Positions 28,372 through 38,573 are shown, counted from the stretch's first letter. The stretch is 64,000 bases of DNA from Phaeobacter sp. B1627 (GCF_006265095.1 NZ_VCNK01000002.1:17262-81261); one strand, 5' to 3'. The notes: generated by a model from the sequence alone, not told the origin. A program made the numbers and translations.

Positions 28372-29727
28372 ATGCGCCTGTCCCGCTATTTCCTGCCTGT
28401 CCTCAAGGAAACCCCTTCCGAGGCTCAGGTCGTCAGCCATCGCTACATGCTGCGCGCCGGCATGATCAAACAGTCCGCCGCCGGGATTTATTCCTGGCTG
28501 CCGCTGGGGTTTCGCGTGCTGAAGAAGATCGAAGGCATCGTGCACGAAGAACAGATGCGCGCGGGTCATATCCCGATGCTGATGCCGACCATCCAGTCGG
28601 CGGATCTGTGGCGCGAGTCCGGGCGCTATGACGCCTATGGCGAGGAAATGCTGCGGATCAAGGACCGCCACGATCGCGACATGCTGTTCACGCCCACCGC
28701 CGAAGAGCTGATCACGGATGTGTTCCGCGCCAATGTCAGCAGCTACAAGGACCTGCCGCTGACGATGTATCAGATCCAGTGGAAATTCCGCGACGAGATC
28801 CGGCCGCGGTTCGGTGTGATGCGGGGGCGGGAATTCTACATGAAGGACGGCTATAACTTCGACCTCAGCAAAGAGGACGCGCTGCACGCCTACAACCGCC
28901 ATCTGGTCAGCTACCTGCGCACCTATGAACGCATGGGGCTGCAGGCGATCCCCATGCGCGCCGACGGCGGGCCGATTGGCGGCGATTACACCCATGAATT
29001 CCTGGTGCTGGCCGACACCGGCGAGTCGGAGGTGTTTTATGACAGCGCGGTGACCGACCTGACCTTTGGCGATCGTGACATCAACTATGATGACGTCGCG
29101 CAGTGCCAGGCGATCCTGGAGGAGTTCACCTCGAAATACGCCCGCACCGACGAGACCCATGATGCGGCTCTGTTCGAGGCCGTTCCCGAGGAGCGCCGCC
29201 GTGTCGCACGCGGGATCGAAGTGGGCCAGATCTTCTATTTCGGCACCAAATATTCCGAGGCCCTGAATGCCACCGTCCAGACCGGCGATGGCGCGTCGGT
29301 TCCGGTGCATATGGGGTCGCACGGGATTGGTGTGTCGCGCCTGCTGGGGGCGATCATCGAGGCGAGCCACGACGACAAGGGCATCATCTGGCCCGAGGGG
29401 GTCACGCCGTTCCATTGCGGGATCGTCAATCTGAAGCAGGGCGACGGTGAGGCGGATGCCGCCTGCGAGCAGCTCTATGCGGCACTCACCGCGATCGGGT
29501 TGGAACCGCTTTATGATGACCGCAAGGAGCGGGCCGGTGCGAAGTTCGCAGGCATGGATCTGATCGGTCTGCCCTGGCGGATCACGGTGGGGCCGCGGGG
29601 CCTGAAAAACGGCGTCGTTGAGCTGACTTCCCGCCGGACCGGCGAAAGCGAAGAGCTGAGCCCGGAAGAGGCGGTGAAGAAGATCGCCGCCATCTACGCC
29701 GCGCATCCGACACCGCGCGGCTTCTGA
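28372..29727 (+). CDS. proS: Prolyl-tRNA synthetase, short alphaproteobacterial type
   Basis: 451-residue class II synthetase charging tRNA-Pro. Motif 1 region starts [29 protein letters not shown]; motif 2 is [25 protein letters not shown]; motif 3 is [16 protein letters not shown]. The anticodon-binding domain is C-terminal. It lacks the large editing insertion of the E. coli enzyme, which is normal for the alphaproteobacterial form. The start MRLSRYFLP has CGGAG upstream; a 47-codon upstream extension would run through the G-run array. Monocistronic, followed by stacked hairpins. Confidence 0.95.
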   Translation: MRLSRYFLPVLKETPSEAQVVSHRYMLRAGMIKQSAAGIYSWLPLGFRVLKKIEGIVHEEQMRAGHIPMLMPTIQSADLWRESGRYDAYGEEMLRIKDRHDRDMLFTPTAEELITDVFRANVSSYKDLPLTMYQIQWKFRDEIRPRFGVMRGREFYMKDGYNFDLSKEDALHAYNRHLVSYLRTYERMGLQAIPMRADGGPIGGDYTHEFLVLADTGESEVFYDSAVTDLTFGDRDINYDDVAQCQAILEEFTSKYARTDETHDAALFEAVPEERRRVARGIEVGQIFYFGTKYSEALNATVQTGDGASVPVHMGSHGIGVSRLLGAIIEASHDDKGIIWPEGVTPFHCGIVNLKQGDGEADAACEQLYAALTAIGLEPLYDDRKERAGAKFAGMDLIGLPWRITVGPRGLKNGVVELTSRRTGESEELSPEEAVKKIAAIYAAHPTPRGF

Positions 29728-29789
29728 GCGCCTGAGATCTGCGACCGGTGGCTGCTCCCGCCGGTCCTGCGGGCACAGGGTGCCCTTGT

Positions 29790-29911
29790 CCCGTTGGGCC
29801 TTGCGGGTTGGGGGTGGCGCCGGGCCAGAGGCCCGGCGCCACCCCCAACGCCTTTTCGGCGTTTTGCCTTTGGCAAAACACCAAAAGGGGGCGGGAGCGC
29901 CCCGCTCCCGC
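29790..29911. repeat. GTTGGGC-palindrome repeat, copy C, with stacked hairpins (downstream of proS)
   Basis: GTTGGGCC (29793-29800) is followed by a perfect 20-bp hairpin (29807-29826 / 29830-29849, loop AGA), then GTTTTGCC/GGCAAAAC with loop TTT (29861-29879) ending AAACACC, then GCGGGAGC/GCTCCCGC (29891-29911). GGGCAC-AGG-GTGCCC precedes at 29771. No gene is found in 29728-30175. The T-containing hairpin may also terminate proS. Confidence 0.75.
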
Positions 29912-30175
29912 AGGGGCAGGTGGGCCAGATTGATGTTTTGGGCCGATGCTTTGGGCAGACGATTTGCGCTGACGCTTTGGACTGACGCTTTGCGCCCGGC
30001 GTGTAGTCCAGCTTTGTGCCCAGATGTGTATTGGGCATTTCTATCGCTCCATTGAGGGGCCGGCTTTTCCGGTCGGTTGGCGGGCAAAGAGCTGACCCCG
30101 GGGCACAAGGGGTTGAATCTCACGATTGGGGCTGCATTCTCATGCCTCCCGATACCGGTCGAAAGGAGCAGAGCC

Positions 30176-30697
30176 ATGATGTCGCGTGTGATCCCTCTGT
30201 TGGGTGGGCTGTGCGCGGGCGCGGGCCTGTCCCAGTTTCCCGCCTATGCGCAGGCCTATCTGCAGCGGCTGGGTGGTCACGTCGATGCGCTGCGACGCAC
30301 CGTGGCGGAGTTTGATGCGGACGCCGCCGCATTGGGGCTCGAGCGCCATTCGGCCCTGGTGCAACTGGCCCGCTCGGGCGAGATCGGGGCGCAGCGGGCC
30401 GAGACCATGGCCGCCACCATCGACCGCTACGAGCGGCTGGCTGCGGACCTCCATGAGCTGGCTGCGCTGGCACCGGTGGATCGCGCGCTGCATCTGCGCC
30501 GCTTTGCGGAAACCGACATTGCGGCGGCCACCCTCGGGGCCTTCGAGCCTGCTCTGCCGGTCTCTGCGGATGCGCTGCTGTTGATGGCGGCAGGGGGGAT
30601 TCTGGGCGCCGGGGGTCTCAGGGGGCTCGGGGCGCTGCTGGGGCTGCTGCGGCGCAGGTCGGCCCGGATGCGCCAGCGCCGCAACCGGCTTGCTTGA
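30176..30697 (+). CDS. DUF2937 family membrane protein
   Basis: 173-residue protein with an N-terminal hydrophobic helix (VIPLLGGLCAGAGLSQFPAYAQAYLQRLGGHVDALRR, the DUF2937 signature), a long soluble helical middle and a C-terminal hydrophobic helix (ADALLLMAAGGILGAGGLRGLGALLGLL), ending in an Arg-rich tail (RRRSARMRQRRNRLA) that should stay in the cytoplasm. ATG follows AAAGGAGCAGAGCC. Probably an inner-membrane protein with its helical middle in the periplasm. Function unknown. Confidence 0.8.
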   Translation: MMSRVIPLLGGLCAGAGLSQFPAYAQAYLQRLGGHVDALRRTVAEFDADAAALGLERHSALVQLARSGEIGAQRAETMAATIDRYERLAADLHELAALAPVDRALHLRRFAETDIAAATLGAFEPALPVSADALLLMAAGGILGAGGLRGLGALLGLLRRRSARMRQRRNRLA

Positions 30698-30785
30698 CCC
30701 TCTCATCGCTCGCGCCTAGGGTCCGCTCGATGCCCAGCTTCCCGCGCCGGATCCTGTCCGCGCTCTGCACAGAAAGATAGCCTGC

Positions 30786-32069
30786 ATGGCCGGACCTGCA
30801 CCTTTTGCCCGTTTCGAGTGGATGATTGCCTGGCGCTATCTGCGGGCCCGCCGCAGCGAAGGCGGCGTGTCGGTGATGACCTGGATTTCACTGATCGGCA
30901 TCACGCTGGCGGTGTTTGCGCTGATTGCGACCCTGGCGGTGCGCTCCGGCTTTCGGTCGGAATTCGTCGGCACCATTCTCGGCGCCAATGCCCATGCCAC
31001 GCTCTATGCCCATGGAGAGGTGACGGAGGGGGGCAGGCTGGACCGCACGATCACCGACTATGCCGCGCTGGCAGAGGCGGCGCGGCAGGTGCCGGGGGTC
31101 CTGCAGGCTGCGCCCCTGATCAAGGGGCAGGTGATGGCCAGTCGCGGCGACCGTAATGCCGGCGTGCAGGTCTATGGCATCTCGGCGGCGGATCTCGCGC
31201 AGATTCCGGGCGTGGCCCGGAGCGCCGAGGCCTATGGCGATCTGTCCCGTTTCAACGAGGGGATCGCCATCGGATCCGGTGTGGCGCGCAGTCTCGGGCT
31301 GCAGGTGGGGGACAAGCTGAAGCTGATCTCGCCCAACGGGATCAAGACCGCCTTTGGCACCTCACCGCGGGTCAACGCCTATGAGGTGGTCTATGTCTTT
31401 ACCGCCGGGCGCTATGATATCGACAACACCCGCGCCTATCTGCCCTTTGCCGAGGCGCAGAGCTATTTCAACCGCGACGGCGTCGCCGATGAGATCGAAG
31501 TCATGGTGGCCGATCCCGAAGCGGTGGATCAGTATGTGCTGCCGCTGATACAGGCGGCGGGCACGGGCTATGGCGTCTGGAGCTGGCGGGATGCCTCGGG
31601 GGGATTCCTGCGGGCGCTGGAGGTCGAGGACAATGTGATGTTCGTGATCCTGTCGATCCTGGTGCTGATTGCGACGATGAATATCGTCTCCGGCCTGATC
31701 ATGCTGGTGAAGAACAAGGGGCGCGATATCGGGATCCTGCGCACCATCGGGCTCAGCGAGGGGTCGATCATGCGGGTGTTCTTCATCTGCGGCTCGGTCA
31801 CCGGCGTGATCGGCACCGTGATGGGGGTGGCGCTGGGATGCCTGTTTGCGCTCTATATCGATCCGATTTTCTCCTTTGTGAACTATGCGATGGGCGGCGG
31901 CGTCTGGGATCCGTCGATCCGGGGGATCTATGCCTTGCCGGCAGAACTGCGGTTGGGCGATGTGCTGTCGGCGGTTGCCCTGTCGCTGGGGCTGTCGTTT
32001 CTGGTCACGATCTTTCCCGCCCGCCGTGCGGCGCGGATGAACCCGGTGGAGGCGCTGCGCTATGAGTGA
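30786..32069 (+). CDS. lolC: Lipoprotein-releasing ABC transporter permease LolC/E
   Basis: 427-residue inner-membrane permease. The N-terminus [34 protein letters not shown] is the LolC/E signature (first TM plus basic loop). A large periplasmic MacB-like domain follows, then three C-terminal TM helices ([40 protein letters not shown]...). It extracts lipoproteins from the inner membrane and hands them to LolA. In Rhodobacteraceae one protein probably replaces LolC and LolE as a homodimer. It overlaps lolD by 8 bp, an operon with the ATPase. Confidence 0.95.
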   Translation: MAGPAPFARFEWMIAWRYLRARRSEGGVSVMTWISLIGITLAVFALIATLAVRSGFRSEFVGTILGANAHATLYAHGEVTEGGRLDRTITDYAALAEAARQVPGVLQAAPLIKGQVMASRGDRNAGVQVYGISAADLAQIPGVARSAEAYGDLSRFNEGIAIGSGVARSLGLQVGDKLKLISPNGIKTAFGTSPRVNAYEVVYVFTAGRYDIDNTRAYLPFAEAQSYFNRDGVADEIEVMVADPEAVDQYVLPLIQAAGTGYGVWSWRDASGGFLRALEVEDNVMFVILSILVLIATMNIVSGLIMLVKNKGRDIGILRTIGLSEGSIMRVFFICGSVTGVIGTVMGVALGCLFALYIDPIFSFVNYAMGGGVWDPSIRGIYALPAELRLGDVLSAVALSLGLSFLVTIFPARRAARMNPVEALRYE

Positions 32070-32745
32070 GATCACATTGCAGCTGGAGGGGTTGGAGAAG
32101 ACCTATCTGCCGGGCACGCCGGGAGAGGTGCAGGTGCTGCGCGGGGCGGATCTCACCCTGCATGCGGGCGAAGTGGTGGCACTGGTGGCGCCGTCGGGGG
32201 CGGGCAAATCGACCCTGCTGCAGATTGCGGGTCTGCTGGATACGGCCGATGCGGGCGCGGTGCGGATCGGCGGGCAGGACATGAGCGGCGCGAGCGAGCG
32301 CAGGCGCACCCGGGTGCGGCGGCAGGACGTGGGGTTCGTCTATCAGTTCCACCATCTGCTGCCGGAATTCACGGCGTTGGAGAACATCGTGCTGCCGCAG
32401 CTGGCGGATGGCGTGTCGCAGCGGGCGGCAGAGGCGCGCGGCGCCGAGCTGTTGGCGCTGGTGGGGCTGGAGCGCCGCGCCGCGCATCGTCCGGCGGCGC
32501 TTTCTGGCGGCGAGCAGCAGCGGGTGGCGGTCTGCCGGGCACTGGCCAACCGGCCGCGTCTGTTGCTGGCGGATGAGCCGACCGGGAACCTCGATCCCGG
32601 CACCTCGGATCAGGTGTTTGAGGTGTTGATGCGGCTGGTTGCGGAAACCGGGCTGTCGGCGCTGATTGCGACCCATAACCTCGATCTGGCGTCCCGGATG
32701 GACCGGGTGGTGCGGCTGGAGGACGGGGTGCTCTGCGCTGGATGA
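32062..32745 (+). CDS. lolD: Lipoprotein-releasing ABC transporter ATPase LolD
   Basis: 227-residue ABC ATPase powering lipoprotein release. Walker A is APSGAGKST (K49), Q-loop [16 protein letters not shown] is the LolD hallmark, signature [19 protein letters not shown], Walker [14 protein letters not shown]-loop IATHN. First Walker A residue is Ala rather than Gly, common in alphaproteobacterial LolD. Starts within the end of lolC (8-bp overlap). Confidence 0.95.
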   Translation: MSEITLQLEGLEKTYLPGTPGEVQVLRGADLTLHAGEVVALVAPSGAGKSTLLQIAGLLDTADAGAVRIGGQDMSGASERRRTRVRRQDVGFVYQFHHLLPEFTALENIVLPQLADGVSQRAAEARGAELLALVGLERRAAHRPAALSGGEQQRVAVCRALANRPRLLLADEPTGNLDPGTSDQVFEVLMRLVAETGLSALIATHNLDLASRMDRVVRLEDGVLCAG

Positions 32746-32836
32746 ACGGGCAGGGCGCGGCGCGGAAAAGGTGCCGGGCGACGCGCGTCTGCCGTATGCG
32801 GACGGGGCGGGACCTCCGGCGGCAGACAGGTGGCGA

Positions 32837-33274
32837 TCAGGCGGCGATTTGCGTAATCCAGACGCCGCAGGCCATGACGGAAATTCCCAGCATCCGCATC
32901 GCCGTCAGCGGGCTGACCTGAGCGCCGAAGAGGCCGAAGTGATCAATCGCCGCCGCTGAGATGAGCTGCCCGAGCAGCACGAAGAACACCGCATTGCCCA
33001 CTCCGAAATGGGGCGCGACATGGGTGATCGACAGGACATAGAAGGCCACGAGGAAGCCCGCCAGCAGCAGGTGTTTCGGGGCGCTTGCCGCCTGCATCAG
33101 CGTCTTTGGTCCGACCAGCCCGTAAAAGGCCAGCGCCGTCAGGAAGGCGACCGCGAACAGCACCACACAGGCCGCCCCCGGAGCGCCGAGAAACTGCCCC
33201 AACCGCGCGTTGAGCGCAGCCAGCACCGGAATGCCGATGCCGGCCGCCAGCATGATCAGCGCATATTGGGTCAT
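32837..33274 (-). CDS. DUF606/YdcZ-type DMT transporter, half-size
   Basis: 145-residue membrane protein with five hydrophobic helices, the usual size of DUF606 DMT-superfamily half transporters, which work as dimers. Signature near the start: ALIMLAAGIGIPVLAALNARLGQFLGAPGAACVVLFAVAFL. The start MTQYALIM has GAGGAAG upstream; the longer frame upstream is not protein-like. The 211-bp region upstream has cytosine-rich short repeats. Substrate unknown. Confidence 0.8.
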   Translation of the reverse strand: MTQYALIMLAAGIGIPVLAALNARLGQFLGAPGAACVVLFAVAFLTALAFYGLVGPKTLMQAASAPKHLLLAGFLVAFYVLSITHVAPHFGVGNAVFFVLLGQLISAAAIDHFGLFGAQVSPLTAMRMLGISVMACGVWITQIAA

Positions 33275-33486
33275 GTCGCTTCCTCTTCCCATCACCGCCT
33301 CGTCCAGTCTGAGTCGCGGGTATCCTGCGCCCGGTTTTCGCCAGTGCTGTGCCCGTCCTGCGCCCGTCCTGCGCCGGTGCTGCACCTGTCCTGTGGGGGC
33401 ACCATGGCGGCAAGTTCGCAGGCTCACAAGGGCTGTCTCGGCCGGCGCGGGGATTTTCTGCGAAGTGCCACGTGGGACATGATTTT

Positions 33487-34170
33487 TCAATCGCAGATGC
33501 CGTCGATCTGCGCCCCTTTCCACGGCAGGTAGACGTCGCTTTGACGGCGCTGCGGCAGGGCGGAGACAGGCATGGCGGCGGCCAGCATCGCGTGCAGGCG
33601 CCGGGTGCGGGAGGCCTCGGGCGCGAGTGCCCGGCAGCAGACATATTCCTCGACGATGGTGCCCTGTTGTTCATAGCCGTAGTCCAGGAAGCTGGCCGAT
33701 CCCTCGGGGTCAAAGAGATAGGGGTCGGGCGAGACCCTGTGTTCGCGCAGCGCCTTCAGCGGGGTGTAGCCGGTGCGGGCGCGGTTCTGCCATTGCCAGG
33801 CGTGGGTGGCTTCGTGGGCGAGCAGCATCGCCTCGACCAGAGGCAGCGCCTCGGGGAATTCGGGGAGGTAGTTGTCCATGAACCAGTCGCGGGTGAAGAA
33901 GATCCGATTGAAGAGAGCCACGGCCGCGGGTGAGGCGGTGACCTCTTCGCCGGCCGGGCGTGGGGGCAGGATGCGCTCGCGGCAGGTGACGCGCGGGCGT
34001 TGCGGGCGGCGGAAGGTGACGGCGCGCAGGGGGGCGCCCTCGACCAGCCGCAGACGATCCAGATCGAGGCTGGTGCCGTGGATTTGCCCGAGAAACAGCC
34101 GCTCCTGTGCGGTCGGCAACCGCCCGCAGGCGGTGAGCAGGATCAGGAGGCAGAGCAGAGGTCTAGTCAC
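33487..34170 (-). CDS. Lipoprotein with HExxH metallopeptidase-like motif
   Basis: 227-residue lipoprotein if GTG at 34170 is the start. The n-region TRP, hydrophobic LLCLLILLTAC and lipobox LTAC (Cys15) fit. The mature domain carries H119-E120-A-T-H123-A-W, the HExxH zinc motif, in an amphipathic helix (VEAMLLAHEATHAWQWQNR), and further C-terminal aromatic residues. This resembles small DUF4157/gluzincin-like putative peptidases. No third zinc ligand can be assigned with certainty. The ribosome binding site is weak; an ATG further upstream is possible but would bury the lipobox deep in the chain. Confidence 0.6.
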   Translation of the reverse strand: MTRPLLCLLILLTACGRLPTAQERLFLGQIHGTSLDLDRLRLVEGAPLRAVTFRRPQRPRVTCRERILPPRPAGEEVTASPAAVALFNRIFFTRDWFMDNYLPEFPEALPLVEAMLLAHEATHAWQWQNRARTGYTPLKALREHRVSPDPYLFDPEGSASFLDYGYEQQGTIVEEYVCCRALAPEASRTRRLHAMLAAAMPVSALPQRRQSDVYLPWKGAQIDGICD

Positions 34171-34670
34171 GGTCGCGCGGCACCCGGCTGGTGTCGTCAA
34201 AGGCAGGAAGCATGGGCGGATCCTCGTGGCTGGGGGCGGACGGCGTGGACTGTCTGCGGGTGGCATCTGCGCAGGCAAAAGACCCCCTCTGCCGGGCCGG
34301 GAGACCTGCTGGCGGGAGAAGTGTAGGCGGGAGAGGTCCGCGGGATCAACCTCGGGAGAGGGCGACCGGATAGGATCGAGGCGAAAGAGCGTCGGTGAGA
34401 GGCGGCGCCGCCCGGTGGGTTTCAATCCCCGGGGGGCGGAGAGGGGGCGCGGGGTGGCCGCGTCTCGCTGAGATCCCCTGCACCCGGAGGAGGGTGGTCT
34501 GTGGGGGCCTGTTCTCCTGTGTGGGGCGGGATGTCAGCCCGCCTCCGATGTCGCGACCCCCGCACAATGACAGGGCACGGTTAAGATCTGCGCAGCCGGG
34601 CGGGCGGCGGGGGCGCATCACTGACGGGCGGCAGGGGCGCGAGCCTAGCAGACGGTGGGGAGGCAACAGA

Positions 34671-34722
34671 GGCGGGCGGCGGGCAGGCAACAGAGGCCTG
34701 CACAGAGGTCCCGCCGCCCGCC
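34671..34722. other. Long hairpin downstream of the lysine-rich unknown gene
   Basis: Perfect 13-bp stem GGCGGGCGGCGGG (34671-34683) / CCCGCCGCCCGCC (34710-34722) with an inner CAGGC/GCCTG pair. It contains the direct repeat GGCAACAGAGG. Just beyond the stop of the minus-strand gene at 34737, so it may act as its terminator, though no T-tract follows. Nothing else is seen in 34171-34736 beyond G-rich sequence near 34430-34460. Confidence 0.5.
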
Positions 34723-34736
34723 AGCCCTCTGGTCGC

Positions 34737-35336
34737 TCAGGGGCGTCCGTGTTTGATCTGCCGGATCAGCGAGGCTTCCTGATCCTTGCTGAGTTTCTCC
34801 TTCTTCACCAGAGCCTTGGCCTGCTTGATGGCCTCGTCCTTGCGGTCGCTGTTGGTGAGGATCATGATCTCGAACAGGGCCTTGTCGTCCTTGATGCCCT
34901 GGGCCTTTGCCTCTTTCTTGGCATCGGTCTGGCCGATCAGCTTGATCACCAGATCGCGAAAGGTTTTGGACTCGAAGAACTCCGGCCGGTAGTGATCCAG
35001 CGGGCCGAGGGTGAATTTCTTCGCCTTGTTCAGCACAGCCTTGAAGGCGGCGGCGCGGGGGGTGTCGCTTTTGTCCTCCTGATCGAGGATGGAATAGATG
35101 TTGATCGGCAGATCGATCCGGTCCGCTTCGGCCACATCGTGCGAGAGGTAGGTCTGAAACAGATGACGGCCATCGGCGTTGTTCATCTGTGCGATCGCGA
35201 ATTTGATGTGCGGCAGCAGGACTTTTTTCTCGCGCGCGATCCAGTTGCCGAAGGTGTTGCGCATGGTGTTGTGCTTGAGCATGCCGGCAACGTCGGCGGG
35301 ATAGGCTTTGCCTGCGATTTTGATGGTCTCGGCCAT
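34737..35336 (-). CDS. Lysine-rich conserved hypothetical protein next to parE
   Basis: 199-residue soluble, mainly helical protein. It is unusually lysine-rich for this high-GC genome, with three lysine-dense stretches (REKKVLL, KKEAKAQGIKDDK, KQAKALVKKEKLSKDQ). Start ATG with GAACACATC upstream (AAGGAAC). Motif-like segments: TMRNTFGNWIAREKKVLLPHIKFAI and LPINIYSILDQEDKSDTPR. No family recognised; no membrane segment or signal. Downstream of parE on the same strand with a 135-bp gap, so it could be read through from parE or separate. Function unknown. Confidence 0.65.
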   Translation of the reverse strand: MAETIKIAGKAYPADVAGMLKHNTMRNTFGNWIAREKKVLLPHIKFAIAQMNNADGRHLFQTYLSHDVAEADRIDLPINIYSILDQEDKSDTPRAAAFKAVLNKAKKFTLGPLDHYRPEFFESKTFRDLVIKLIGQTDAKKEAKAQGIKDDKALFEIMILTNSDRKDEAIKQAKALVKKEKLSKDQEASLIRQIKHGRP

Positions 35337-35471
35337 GATGTGTTCCTTCGTCTGTCGTTGTTGTCTGATGCTTGGAAAACACCGGCAGAGCCCGGATTAT
35401 TCGGGGGGATGCGCATTTTTTTCGAGGGGGGAGATTTTTTTCGAGGACGCGTCCAGCCTGCGGGGTGCCCC

Positions 35472-37430
35472 TCAGACGTCCAGCTCTTCGACGAATTTGG
35501 CGTTTTCCTGGATGTATTGGTAGCGCAGCTCGGGTTTCTTGCCCATCAGACGCTCGACCAGATCGCCGGTTTCGCCGGGCTCGTCCTCGTCGATGGTGAC
35601 GCGGATCAGCTTGCGGGTCTTGGGATCCATGGTGGTCTCCTTGAGATCCTTGGCGTCCATCTCGCCCAGACCCTTGAAGCGGGAGACGTCGATCTTGCCT
35701 TTGCCGCCCAGCCCCTTCTCCAGCCATTTGTCGCGCTCTGCCTCGTCGAGGCAATAGACTCGGCGCGCGCCCTGGGTCAGGCGGAACAGCGGCGGACAGG
35801 CGAGGTAGAGGTGTCCACCGTCGATCAGCGGCCGCATCTGGGTGAAGAAGAAAGTCATCAGCAAGGAGGCGATATGGGCGCCGTCCACATCCGCATCGGT
35901 CATGATGATGATCTTGTCATAGCGCAGATCGTCGAGGTTGAAGCGGGTGCCGAGACCGACGCCGAGCGCCTCGCAGAGGTCGCGGATCTCGGCGTTGGAG
36001 GAGAGCTTGCCGGAAGCGGCGCCGAGCACGTTCAGGATCTTGCCCTTGAGCGGCAGCAGCGCCTGATATTCCCGGTGCCGCGCGCCCTTGCCGGAGCCGC
36101 CGGCGCTGTCGCCCTCGACGATGAACAGCTCGGTGCCGGAGCGGTCCTTGGAGGAACAGTCGGTGAGCTTGCCGGGCAGGCGCAGTTTCTTGGTGGCGGA
36201 TTTGCGCTGGGTCTCTTTTTCCTGTTTGCGGCGCAGCCGTTCCTCGGAGCGCAGGATCAGGAAATCGAGGATGGCGCCGGCGGATTTGGTATCGGCCGCC
36301 AGCCAGTTGTCGAAATGGTCACGGACCGAGTTCTCGACCATGCGCGCGGCGCTTTCGGTGGACAGGCGGTCCTTGGTCTGTCCAACAAAGGCCGGGTCGG
36401 CGATGAAGCAGGACACCAGCCCGCAGCCCCCCGCCATCAGGTCGTCGCGGGTGATCTGGGCGGCCTTCTTGTTGCCGACCAGCTCGCCATAGGCCTTGAT
36501 CCCCTTGAGTATGGCGGCCCAGAATCCCGCCACATGGGTGCCGCCCTCAGGCGTGGGGACGGTGTTGCAGTAGCTCTGGGTGAAGCCGTCGCGCGAGGGG
36601 GTCCAGTTGATCGCCCATTCCACATAGCCGGGTTCGCCGAATTTCTCGCGGAACTCCACTTTGCCGGCAAAGGGCGCATCGGCATAGGTGGTGGATTTGC
36701 CCAGCACCTCGGTCAGGTAGTCCTTGAGGCCGCCGGGGAAATGGAAGGTCGCCTCGGTCGGGGTCTCGCCGTCATCGATGGCGCTCTTCCAGCGGATCTC
36801 GACGCCGGAGAACAGATAGGCCTTGGAGCGGGCGAGGGTGAAGAGGCGTTTGGGTTTGAACCGATGCGAGCCGAAGATCTGCTCGTCGGCGTGAAAGGTG
36901 ACGAAAGTGCCGCGCTTGTTGGGGGCGGCGCCGATTTTTTCGACCGGACCAAGGGGGATGCCGCGCGAAAACCGTTGTTCGAACAGTTCCTTGTTCTTGG
37001 CCACCTGCACCACCAGACTGTCCGAGAGCGCGTTGACCACCGAGGAGCCCACACCGTGCAGACCGCCGGAGGTCTGATAGGCCTTGCCGGAGAATTTGCC
37101 GCCCGCGTGCAGAGTGCAGAGGATCACCTCCAGCGCGGATTTGTCGGGGAACTTCGGGTGCGGATCGATCGGGATGCCGCGGCCGTTGTCGGTGATGGTC
37201 ACCGAGTAGTCGGCGTTCAGGGTGATTTCGATCCGGTTGGCGTGGCCCGCGACGGCCTCGTCCATGGAGTTGTCGAGGATCTCGGCCACCATATGGTGCA
37301 GGGCGCGCTCGTCGGTGCCGCCGATATACATGCCGGGACGTTGGCGCACCGGTTCCAGCCCTTCGAGCACCTCGATGGAGGAAGCGTCATAGGTTTCGGA
37401 CGTGTTGGGGCTGAGAAGATCGTCGGCCAT
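35472..37430 (-). CDS. parE: DNA topoisomerase IV subunit B
   Basis: 652-residue GHKL ATPase subunit of topoisomerase IV (decatenation of daughter chromosomes). Motifs: ATP-binding EILDNSMDEAVAG, TDNGRGIPIDPHPKFPDKSALEVILCTLHAGGKFSG (ParE-type, with the G-x-K-F-S), GLHGVGSSVVNALS, then the TOPRIM EGDSAGGSGKGARHREYQALLPLKGKILNVLGA and DADVDGAHIASLLMTFFF. The length and lack of a GyrB insertion fit ParE. Divergent from the AhpD-like gene. Confidence 0.95.
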   Translation of the reverse strand: MADDLLSPNTSETYDASSIEVLEGLEPVRQRPGMYIGGTDERALHHMVAEILDNSMDEAVAGHANRIEITLNADYSVTITDNGRGIPIDPHPKFPDKSALEVILCTLHAGGKFSGKAYQTSGGLHGVGSSVVNALSDSLVVQVAKNKELFEQRFSRGIPLGPVEKIGAAPNKRGTFVTFHADEQIFGSHRFKPKRLFTLARSKAYLFSGVEIRWKSAIDDGETPTEATFHFPGGLKDYLTEVLGKSTTYADAPFAGKVEFREKFGEPGYVEWAINWTPSRDGFTQSYCNTVPTPEGGTHVAGFWAAILKGIKAYGELVGNKKAAQITRDDLMAGGCGLVSCFIADPAFVGQTKDRLSTESAARMVENSVRDHFDNWLAADTKSAGAILDFLILRSEERLRRKQEKETQRKSATKKLRLPGKLTDCSSKDRSGTELFIVEGDSAGGSGKGARHREYQALLPLKGKILNVLGAASGKLSSNAEIRDLCEALGVGLGTRFNLDDLRYDKIIIMTDADVDGAHIASLLMTFFFTQMRPLIDGGHLYLACPPLFRLTQGARRVYCLDEAERDKWLEKGLGGKGKIDVSRFKGLGEMDAKDLKETTMDPKTRKLIRVTIDEDEPGETGDLVERLMGKKPELRYQYIQENAKFVEELDV

Positions 37431-37723
37431 GTGTCGCGCTGCTCATTGTTGCTATTGGTTGGGCCCATTATGGCGCATGTCGCAGGGCGGGGGAAGGGGC
37501 GCAGTGCGCGGAGCCGGGAGGGGGCCGGGGAGGGCGTTCTTTGCGGTAACGGGGCGTGGGTGTTGCGGCAGAGCCGCAGGCGCTCCGTTAATATGACAAT
37601 CCGCGTGATATATTCACCTTCCCAGGCGCATCCGGCTTGCATAATATAGTCCACAGCCTACCTTCTGGCGATGTTTTGTACGAGTGGGCCAATATCAGGC
37701 CAGTGTTTGGTAAGAGGTAATTG

Positions 37724-38332
37724 ATGCCGTGGATCGAGGTGATTCCGTTTCGGAACGCGACGGGGAAGCTGCGCGAACTTTATGAACGGATGACGGGGCC
37801 GGATGGCCAGGTGGACAACATCATGCAGCTGCATTCCCTGCGGCCGCATTCGATGGAAGGCCATATGGCGCTGTACAAGAACGTTCTGCATCACACCAGC
37901 AACGAGCGGCCCAAGTGGTTTCTGGAGCTGCTGGGGGTCTGGGTTTCGGCGCTGAACGATTGTGAGTATTGCAGGCTTCATCACGAGGCCGGGCTGAAGC
38001 GGCTGATGTATGACGAGGAGCGCGTCGCCGCCATGTTGGCGGCGGTTGAAGCGCGCGACGTTGCCGCCATGCCGGTCCGGCAGGCCGAACGGGCGGCGCT
38101 GCGATATGCGCGCAAGCTGACAGAGCAACCGGCGGAGTTGACATCGCAGGACGTCTGGCCGCTGCGCGACGCCGGGCTGAGCGATGGCGAGATCCTCGAG
38201 ATCAATCAGGTGGTGGCCTATTTCGCCTATGCCAACCGGACGGTTTTGGGGCTTGGCTGCTCGACCAAGGGCGATGTGCTGGGGCTCAGCCCTGGCAATC
38301 TCGACGATCCGCAGGACTGGAGCCACCGCTGA
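37724..38332 (+). CDS. Peroxidase-related AhpD-like (carboxymuconolactone decarboxylase family) protein
   Basis: 202-residue protein of the AhpD-like fold. The redox motif is C80-E-Y-C83-R-L-H-H87 within the family's ALNDCEYCRLHHEAG helix, and a proton-relay-type E is present. Such proteins reduce peroxides with a CxxC pair. Start ATG follows AGAGGTAATTG; a TTG codon directly upstream is in frame. An AT-rich promoter region (TTGCATAATATAG, about 37638-37650) lies 75 bp upstream. Monocistronic. Confidence 0.8.
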   Translation: MPWIEVIPFRNATGKLRELYERMTGPDGQVDNIMQLHSLRPHSMEGHMALYKNVLHHTSNERPKWFLELLGVWVSALNDCEYCRLHHEAGLKRLMYDEERVAAMLAAVEARDVAAMPVRQAERAALRYARKLTEQPAELTSQDVWPLRDAGLSDGEILEINQVVAYFAYANRTVLGLGCSTKGDVLGLSPGNLDDPQDWSHR

Positions 38333-38573
38333 ATCTGTGAGGTGAACCCGACAGATGAACCCGAGAGGGCGGCGGGGCATCGGGGCGGCAGAGCCAGTGT
38401 CAGCCAGCCCGTGGTAGCCGAACGGGTGATCGCCGTGATGGTCGGTGGTGATGGCGTCGGGGGCGGTTATCTGGCGGGTCATGCTGGCAGGGATCGGCGT
38501 CAGGGTGCCGGTGGCAATGCGCGGCGATATGCAGGCTTGAGAGGAGGCTGCGGGCGCTGTAGGAGTCGGAGCC

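Noticed and set aside
34395..37649. Long plus-strand open frame (about 1084 codons) opposite parE
   Set aside because: It lies antisense to a clear parE; codon structure mirrors the real gene and the protein has no recognisable domain. High-GC genes often leave long antisense frames.
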